Below, piece after piece: positions 20,387 through 25,606 of a stretch of DNA of 25,606 nucleotides. Made by a program: the position numbers and the translations under genes. The notes below the pieces were generated by a model. That model was not told where the DNA came from. It searched no databases and saw only the letters and a program-made list of their open reading frames with translations. This DNA is from Porphyrobacter sp. (GTDB taxonomy: Bacteria > Pseudomonadota > Alphaproteobacteria > Sphingomonadales > Sphingomonadaceae), in the NCBI GenBank assembly GCA_018991295.1, contig JAGKSZ010000097.1, positions 1-25,606 of the forward strand, given 5' to 3'. Numbering within the stretch: the first letter of the stretch is position 1; the number at the start of each line of letters is the position of its first letter.

Positions 20387-22051
20387 ATGGCCGACGCCGC
20401 GCTTCCCGTTCCCGCTGATCCTGCAGGCCTGCCGCCTGCGACCACCGGCTGGCGCGCCATGCTGCCGCCGCCCGTGGCAGGCTTTGTCAGCCAGCCCGCG
20501 CTTGCCCGCGCGCTTCCGGCATTGGGGGCACTGGGCGCGGTTGCAGCGGCAGGCGCCTTGTGGATGGCGATTTCCTCCGGCCCCGACCGCGTCCTTTATA
20601 CCAGCCTGACCGACGCCGAGCGCGCCAAGGTGGTGGAAACGCTGGAAGGCGGCGGGATCGCCTATTCCATCGACAATGCCACCGGCGCGCTCTCGGTGTC
20701 CGAGAACGATGTTTACCGCGCCAAGATGCTGGTCGCCAGCAACGCCGGGATCGCTGCGCCCGAAGGGGCCGAGGCGATGCTCGATGCGATGCCGCTGGGC
20801 ACCTCGCGCACGCTTGAGGGCGAACGCCTGCGTCTTGCACGCGAACGCGAATTGATGCTGACGATCAAGGAGATCGACGGGATCGAAAGCGTGCGCGTCC
20901 ACCTTGCCACGCCCGAACGGTCCGTGTTCGTGCGCGACAACAACCCGCCGTCTGCTTCGGTGATGGTGCGGCTGGTCAGCGGGCGCAGCCTTTCGCCGAA
21001 CCAGGTGGCTGCGATCGTCAACCTTGTCGCAGCCAGCGTGCCGGGGCTCAGCGCCGATGCGGTGCGCGTGGTCGATCAGAACGGGAGGCTCCTGTCCGAT
21101 CCCCGTGAAACAGCGGGCGAGGGCCTTGATCTCCAGCGCGAACATGAAGCCAAGCTGCGCGAACAGCTCGATGCGCTGCTGCTGCCCTTGCTGGGTGAAG
21201 GCAATTTCAGCACGCAGGTGCAGGTCGAACTCGATAAGGCCGAAGTCACCACCGCGCGCGAGACCTATGAAAAGGAAGGCGCGGTTCGCACCGAAAGCGA
21301 ACGCAATGCCCAGCGCACCGGGGCCGCGCCTGCGGGCGGCGTGCCGGGCGTGCCCGCCAACACCCCGCCCCCGCAGGCGCAGCTTGTCGATGGTGCGCCG
21401 CAGCCCGCAGCCCCTGCCAATGCCGCCACCACCGACACCGAAACCGCCACCGACCGCGCCTATGAACTGGGCCGCGAGGTGGCTGTGACCACCGCCGGGC
21501 CGGGGGCGCTCAAGAAGCTGTCGGTTGCGGTGGCGGTCAGTGACAAGGCGCTGAAGGCTGCCGCCCCCATGACTGCACAGCAATTGCAGGCGCTGGTCAG
21601 CGCCGCCGTGGGCGCCAACACCCAGCGCGGCGATATGGTGCAGGTTGTTGCCAGCAAGTTCGAACCCGTCGATCTTGAACCCCCCGCCTTCTATGAAGAG
21701 CCGTGGTTCGCGATGCTGGTGCGCTATGGCACGGCGCTGATTGCGGTGCTGCTGGTGCTGCTGTTCGCGGTGCGTCCGCTGATCGGCAAGCTGCGCGGCG
21801 GCAAGGATCAGTCTGCACCGGTTGCTTCAGGGGATGCGCCGCTGGCGATTGCAGGTTCTGATGATGAAGCGGCAGAAAGCCCGGCGGATGCGCCGGATAC
21901 CGCGGACACCGGCACCGTGCTTGATGATCTCCCCCGTCAGGTGGAACTCGCCCGGCGTCTTGCCGTGCAGCAGCCCGAACGCGCGGTCGAGGCGCTCCAG
22001 CGGATGCTCGAAGCGCCCGCGCCGCACCCGGATCAGGCTGAAGCAGCATGA
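20387..22051 (+). CDS. fliF: MS-ring protein FliF
   Basis: FliF forms the MS ring in the inner membrane, the base on which the flagellum is built. The 554-residue product has two membrane segments, at about residues 43-62 and 440-461 (LVRYGTALIAVLLVLLFAVR). The periplasmic ring-building motifs lie between them: VLYTSLTDAERAKVVETLEG, then LARERELMLTIKEIDGIESV and VHLATPERSVF with ASVMVRL. A Pro/Ala-rich linker (about 305-355) precedes RAYELGREVAVTTAGPGALK. The C-terminal tail (LARRLAVQQPERAVEALQRM) is the FliG-binding region. It overlaps fliG as ATGA. Confidence 0.97.
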   Translation: MADAALPVPADPAGLPPATTGWRAMLPPPVAGFVSQPALARALPALGALGAVAAAGALWMAISSGPDRVLYTSLTDAERAKVVETLEGGGIAYSIDNATGALSVSENDVYRAKMLVASNAGIAAPEGAEAMLDAMPLGTSRTLEGERLRLARERELMLTIKEIDGIESVRVHLATPERSVFVRDNNPPSASVMVRLVSGRSLSPNQVAAIVNLVAASVPGLSADAVRVVDQNGRLLSDPRETAGEGLDLQREHEAKLREQLDALLLPLLGEGNFSTQVQVELDKAEVTTARETYEKEGAVRTESERNAQRTGAAPAGGVPGVPANTPPPQAQLVDGAPQPAAPANAATTDTETATDRAYELGREVAVTTAGPGALKKLSVAVAVSDKALKAAAPMTAQQLQALVSAAVGANTQRGDMVQVVASKFEPVDLEPPAFYEEPWFAMLVRYGTALIAVLLVLLFAVRPLIGKLRGGKDQSAPVASGDAPLAIAGSDDEAAESPADAPDTADTGTVLDDLPRQVELARRLAVQQPERAVEALQRMLEAPAPHPDQAEAA

Positions 22052-23082
22052 CCCCGGATAACGCGCTTACCCCCATGCCTGCGCCCGCGCCGCTGCTCAG
22101 CCGGGTCGATCGCGCTGCGGTGTTCCTGATGCTGCTGGGCGATGATGAAGCCACCAGCCTGCTGGCGCGCCTATCCCCTGCCGAGCTGGAAAAGCTGGGC
22201 GCTGCGATGATGGCGCTGGGCGAGATCGAAACCCCGCACATGGCCGAGGCGCTGGCCGATTTCGCAGGCGAGGCCGCACGCGAGATGCTGCCGATGCGCG
22301 GCCGCACGGACCGGGTGCGCACGTTGCTCGACAAGGCGCTGGGCCCGGCGCGGGCAGACAGCATGATGCAGCGCATCGAGCCCGAGGCGGCCCCGCGCAG
22401 CCTTGAACTGGCCAAGTGGCTCGCCCCCGGGGTGCTGGTGCGGCTGATCCTTGATGAACACCCGCAGGTGATCGCCGCGCTGCTGCTGCTGATCGAACCT
22501 GAACCCGCCGCTGAAGTGCTGGCGATGCTGCCGCTCGAACTGCAGACGCTGGTGGTGGAGCGCGTGGCGAAAAGCGGGGCGATATCGTCCAGAGCCATCG
22601 CCACCATCGATACGCTGCTGACCCAGCGCATCACCGCGACCTATGGCACCGCCCCGCTGATGATGGGCGGCCCGCGTGAGGCGGCCAACCTTATCAATCT
22701 GGCGGCGGGCGAACTGCGCAACACCGTGCTGCCCGCCATTGCCGAACGCGATGCCCCGCTGGCCGAACGCATCGAGGAGGAATTGTTCACCTTCGAAATG
22801 CTGTTCGTGCTCGATCCCATGTCGATGGGGCGGCTGCTGCGCGATGTCGACAACGAGAAGCTGGTCGATGCCTTGAAAGGCCTCAAGGAACCCGACCGTG
22901 CGCCCTTCTTTGCGGCCATGTCGAGCCGTGCCGCCGACGGCGTGCGCGACGAGATCGAACTGCGCGGGCGCCTTGCCAAGAGCGAGGTCATCGCCGCGCA
23001 GAAGGCGATTGTCGAAATCGCCCGGGGCCTTGCCGATGCGGGCGAGATTGTGATCGGAAGCGGCAGTGGCGAATTCGTCTGA
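22048..23082 (+). CDS. fliG: Flagellar motor switch protein FliG
   Basis: FliG sits on the MS ring and receives torque from MotA. The 344-residue product has the N-terminal FliF-binding domain (VDRAAVFLMLLGDDEATSLL), the middle-domain EHPQ motif at 137-140, and the C-terminal torque helix FEMLFVLDPMSMGRLLRDVD, ALKGLKEPDR, MSSRAADGVRDEIELRGRL. The charged residues known to matter in E. coli have counterparts here, with one conservative Asp-to-Glu change in RDEI. It overlaps fliF by 4 bases and fliH by 17. Confidence 0.97.
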   Translation: MTPDNALTPMPAPAPLLSRVDRAAVFLMLLGDDEATSLLARLSPAELEKLGAAMMALGEIETPHMAEALADFAGEAAREMLPMRGRTDRVRTLLDKALGPARADSMMQRIEPEAAPRSLELAKWLAPGVLVRLILDEHPQVIAALLLLIEPEPAAEVLAMLPLELQTLVVERVAKSGAISSRAIATIDTLLTQRITATYGTAPLMMGGPREAANLINLAAGELRNTVLPAIAERDAPLAERIEEELFTFEMLFVLDPMSMGRLLRDVDNEKLVDALKGLKEPDRAPFFAAMSSRAADGVRDEIELRGRLAKSEVIAAQKAIVEIARGLADAGEIVIGSGSGEFV

Positions 23083-23755
23083 TTGGCTGGAGGCGCTTGC
23101 CGCCGCGCCCGATTGTGCCGAGCTTGCCGGGGACAGCGCCCCCGGCTGGCTCGCTGCGCTGGACGATGCCGCAGCGGACGAGGGCGGGCGCTTCCGCGAG
23201 GCTGCGCTGTTCAGTGCGGCCAAGGCGGACACGCCCGCTCCGCCGCCGCCGGTTGCGCCCGAAGCTGAGCCCGAAGCCGCAGCGCCCGATCCTCATGCCG
23301 AGGCCCTTGCCCGCGCCTATGCCGATGGCCTTGCCGCTGGCCGCGCTGCCGCCGAAGCCGAAGGCAAGGCGCTTGGCCAACGCCAACGCGCCTTGCGCCT
23401 TGCCTTCCGGGCGCTCGATGAAGCGGCGCTGGCGGTGCTGGCCGAAGACCTTGTCGCCACGGTCGAGACGCTGTGTGCAGGCGTGCTGGGCGAGGCGGCA
23501 CGGGTGCCGGAGAGCCTGCGCGCCCGCTGCGATGCCGCCGCCCGCCGGATTGGCGGCGCGCCCGATGGTCTGGTGCTGCATCTCCACCCGGACGACATCG
23601 CGCTGCTGAAGGAGGAGGGGACACTCGCCGCCCTGCGGATCGCGCCCGACGCCAGCCTCGAACCCGGCAGCCTCGTGATCGAGGGGGCGGACGGGACGAT
23701 CAGCGATGGTCCGGCTGAATGGCGCCGCGCCATTGCAACGGCGGTGCGGGGATGA
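23066..23755 (+). CDS. fliH: Export ATPase regulator FliH
   Basis: FliH binds and restrains the ATPase FliI and brings it to the export gate. The 229-residue product has an Ala/Pro-rich N-terminal half, a central helix with small-residue repeats (AYADGLAAGRAAAEAEGKAL, a FliH-type AxxxG pattern) and a C-terminal domain with LVLHLHPDDIALLKEEG and DASLEPGSLVIEGADGTISD, as in the FliH/SctL family. The only good start is GTG at 23066, inside the end of fliG, with GGAAG upstream. The stop overlaps the fliI ATG as ATGA. Confidence 0.92.
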   Translation: MANSSDWLEALAAAPDCAELAGDSAPGWLAALDDAAADEGGRFREAALFSAAKADTPAPPPPVAPEAEPEAAAPDPHAEALARAYADGLAAGRAAAEAEGKALGQRQRALRLAFRALDEAALAVLAEDLVATVETLCAGVLGEAARVPESLRARCDAAARRIGGAPDGLVLHLHPDDIALLKEEGTLAALRIAPDASLEPGSLVIEGADGTISDGPAEWRRAIATAVRG

Positions 23756-25086
23756 TCGCCGAACTCCAGCTGGACCTTGCCCGGATCCGTGCTGCCCCCG
23801 TGGCGGGCGGACCGGTGCTGACGGGCCGCGTGGTCGCCTGCGATGGCGGACTGATCGAGGTGGCGGGCCCGCCCCCGCCGGGCGGCTCGCTCGGCCTGAT
23901 CGAAAAAGATGCGGGGGCTGAGTGCCTTGCCGAAGTGATCGGCTTTCGCGCCGGGCATTCGCTGATGATGCTGCTGGGCGATACCATGCTGCTGCGCCCG
24001 CAGGCGCGGGTGCGGGCGCTGGGCCAACCCGGCGAGGTGCGCGTGGGCGAGGCCCTGCTGGGCCGCGCAGTCGATGCGCTGGGCGATCCGATTGACGGCG
24101 GCCCGCGGCTCGATCTGCCGCAAGCCTGGCCGCTCGCCGGCAAGCGCGAGGGCGCGCTGGAACGGGCGAGCGTTGAACATCCCTTCGATTGCGGGGTGCG
24201 CGCCATCAATGCGCTGGCCGCGATGGGGGTGGGGCAAAGGCTTGGGATCATGGCCGGATCGGGGGTCGGCAAATCGGTGCTGGTCGATACCATCGCCGGG
24301 CACGCGGTTGCCGATGTGACGGTGGTCGCCCTGATCGGAGAGCGCGCGCGCGAGGTATCGGATTTCGTGAACCGCCACATGGCAGGGGCGCGGCGCGGGG
24401 GGATTATCGTCGTCGCGGTGCCTGCCGATCACGCGCCCAACCTGCGCCTGCGCGCTGCGCAATATGCCTGCGCCATCGGGGAGTATTTCCGCAGCCAAGG
24501 CAAGCGCGTGCTGCTGATCCTCGACAGCCTCACCCGCGTTGCCCACGCGGCGCGGGAACTGGCGCTGGTGCTGGGCGAGCCCGGCGCGGCGCGGGGCTAT
24601 CCGCCATCCGCGCTCGCCGCAATCACGCGGCTGGTGGAGCGGGCCGGGAACTCGGCCCGGTCGGGCGGGGCGGTGACGGGGATCTACACCGTGCTCGCCG
24701 ATGGCGACGACACCAATGATCCCGTCGTCGATACGGCCCGGGCGATCCTTGATGGGCACATCGTCCTGTCGCGCGAGCTGGCGTCGCGTGGGCATTATCC
24801 GGCCATCGATATTCCCGCCTCCTTGAGCCGGGTGATGGATGATGTGGTGAGTGCGCCGGTTGCTGCCGCGGCGCGGCGCCTGCGGGCGCTGGTTGCTGCG
24901 CGTGAGGGCGGGCGCGATCTGGTGATGATGGGGGCCTACCGTGCAGGCGGTGACCCGCTGCTTGACGAGGCGCTGGCGCTCTCCGGCGCGATTGACGCCT
25001 TCCTCGTGCAAGGCCGGGGCGAGGTGGTGGCGCTCGCAGACAGCCATGCGGCGCTGCTCAAACTGATGGCGCCGCCGGATGCGTGA
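23752..25086 (+). CDS. fliI: Flagellar export ATPase FliI
   Basis: FliI is the hexameric ATPase of the flagellar export apparatus, related to the F1 beta subunit. The 444-residue product from ATG 23752 has Walker A at 168-175 (AGSGVGKS), VVALIGERAREVSDFVNRHM, the Walker B region GKRVLLILDSLTRVAHAARE, and GAVTGIYTVLADGDDTNDPV followed by DGHIVLSRELASRGHYPAID, all typical of FliI. The frame is open 11 codons upstream, but the ATGA overlap with fliH marks the start. It overlaps fliJ by 8 bases. Confidence 0.97.
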   Translation: MIAELQLDLARIRAAPVAGGPVLTGRVVACDGGLIEVAGPPPPGGSLGLIEKDAGAECLAEVIGFRAGHSLMMLLGDTMLLRPQARVRALGQPGEVRVGEALLGRAVDALGDPIDGGPRLDLPQAWPLAGKREGALERASVEHPFDCGVRAINALAAMGVGQRLGIMAGSGVGKSVLVDTIAGHAVADVTVVALIGERAREVSDFVNRHMAGARRGGIIVVAVPADHAPNLRLRAAQYACAIGEYFRSQGKRVLLILDSLTRVAHAARELALVLGEPGAARGYPPSALAAITRLVERAGNSARSGGAVTGIYTVLADGDDTNDPVVDTARAILDGHIVLSRELASRGHYPAIDIPASLSRVMDDVVSAPVAAAARRLRALVAAREGGRDLVMMGAYRAGGDPLLDEALALSGAIDAFLVQGRGEVVALADSHAALLKLMAPPDA

Positions 25087-25516
25087 AGCGCGCCGCCTTG
25101 TGCTGCTCCGCCGTCAGAGCCTGATTGCCGAGGTAGCGCGCAAGCAGGCGCTGCGGGCGCTGGCCGAGGCGCTGGAGGCCGAGGCCCGCGGCGCGGCGCT
25201 GGCGGCTCGCAGCCAGCATCTGGTGGCCGCCAGCGCCGCGCGCGTGGGGCTGACGAACGGCGCGGCGCTGGGCCAGCGAGCAGGGTTCACCGCCGGGCTC
25301 GCCCAGCTTGCCGCCAATGCCAGCGATTCCGCCCGCGATGCCGTGCGTCAGCGCGAATGGCAGGCCGAAGCCCTTACCCGCGCCGAAACCCGCGCGCGCC
25401 GCCTTGCCGAAATGACCGCCGATGCTTGCACGGCGCTGGCCGCCGCGCAGGATCGCCGTGAAGCCGCCCGCCAGATGCCGCTGGCACGCAAGTTGCAAAG
25501 ACCCGGCCAAGACTGA
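25079..25516 (+). CDS. fliJ: FliJ-like export coiled-coil protein
   Basis: FliJ is the central stalk of the FliI ring and helps couple export to ATP and proton use. The 145-residue product is almost all charged and Ala-rich helix (RRLVLLRRQSLIAEVARKQA, then a long second helix RQREWQAEALTRAETRARRL), the antiparallel coiled coil expected of FliJ. Sequence conservation in this family is low, so position directly after fliI carries much of the call. Its last codons contain a consensus sigma-54 promoter. Confidence 0.82.
   Translation: MREARRLVLLRRQSLIAEVARKQALRALAEALEAEARGAALAARSQHLVAASAARVGLTNGAALGQRAGFTAGLAQLAANASDSARDAVRQREWQAEALTRAETRARRLAEMTADACTALAAAQDRREAARQMPLARKLQRPGQD
25482..25497 (+). 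promoter_or_regulatory. Sigma-54 promoter inside the 3' end of fliJ
   Basis: TGGCACG-CAAG-TTGCA, a full match to TGGCACR-N4-TTGCW. The expected start near 25508 lies just before the fliJ stop and about 33 bases before the next ATG at 25541, so it should drive the genes that continue to the right. Confidence 0.75.
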
Positions 25517-25540
25517 CCTTTTGCCGCCACGAGGATGAGG

Positions 25541-25606
25541 ATGATGCCCGCCGTGACCAGCCCGTTCCCGCTCCTGCCGGAAAGCCCGCCGCTTCCCCCC
25601 GCCCTG
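25541..25606 (+). CDS. Start of a further flagellar gene, probably hook-length control protein FliK
   Basis: Only 22 codons are visible before the right edge. Three in-frame ATG codons (25535, 25541, 25544) are possible starts, with GAGG and AGG upstream; I used 25541. The product begins MMPAVTSPFPLLPESPPLPP, a Pro-rich disordered N-terminus. After fliI-fliJ the usual next gene is fliK, whose N-terminus is of this kind, but the sequence itself cannot prove it. Confidence 0.45.
   Translation, partial: MMPAVTSPFPLLPESPPLPPAL

Noticed and set aside
20225..21583. A 452-codon frame opposite fliF
   Set aside because: Antisense shadow; no recognisable motif and no ribosome site, while the fliF translation is fully convincing.
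23317..25047. A 576-codon frame opposite fliH and fliI
   Set aside because: Antisense shadow rich in His, Arg and Ala; crosses two well-supported genes.

Overview
This window is the core of a flagellar gene cluster from a GC-rich alphaproteobacterium. The protein styles (short flagellin, single-domain FlgJ, separate lytic transglycosylase, a FlbD/FleQ-type sigma-54 activator, MotA/MotB) and the tightly overlapping genes (repeated ATGA/GTGA junctions) suggest the order Sphingomonadales, Erythrobacter/Sphingomonas-like. That placement is inference from style, not from a marker gene.

Layout, left to right. (1) Minus strand, 1-4817: flgA, flgM, flgN, then slt-flhA-fliA, with fliA running off the left edge. 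(2) Plus strand, 4946-6055: a diguanylate cyclase, convergent with (3) a minus-strand pair at 6058-7220 that encodes a second, reduced MotA/MotB-like ion channel. (4) Plus strand, 7455-16369: one continuous run flgB-flgC-flgD-flgE-flgF-flgH-flgI-flgJ-flgK-flgL-motA-motB. No flgG lies between flgF and flgH, and the flgF product ends like FlgG. (5) 16370-17525: an islet with a histidine phosphatase gene and about 370 bases with no convincing gene. (6) fliC on the minus strand with its own promoter and a strong terminator. (7) Plus strand, 18708-25606: flbD-like activator, fliE-fliF-fliG-fliH-fliI-fliJ and the first codons of a probable fliK.

The regulatory circuit can largely be read from the DNA. 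Sites fitting the sigma-54 -24/-12 consensus lie before flgA, slt-flhA-fliA, flgB and, inside the end of fliJ, before the next gene. A further match lies inside flhA upstream of fliA. Three sites share one architecture, CTTAA(A/T)C-N13-GCCG(C/T)TCT, and lie before fliC, flgM-flgN and the second motor-like pair; I read these as the FliA (sigma-28) promoters. The inferred order is: activator plus sigma-54 turn on rod, hook, ring and export genes and fliA; FliA then turns on flagellin, its own anti-sigma factor FlgM, the chaperone FlgN and the extra stator-like pair.

Points most worth a second look: the FliA-controlled second stator-like pair without a working peptidoglycan-anchor motif; the missing flgG together with a FlgF/FlgG-like chimera; a hook protein of only 271 residues and a FlgD of only 108; a flagellar lytic transglycosylase without a visible signal peptide; and the phosphatase islet.
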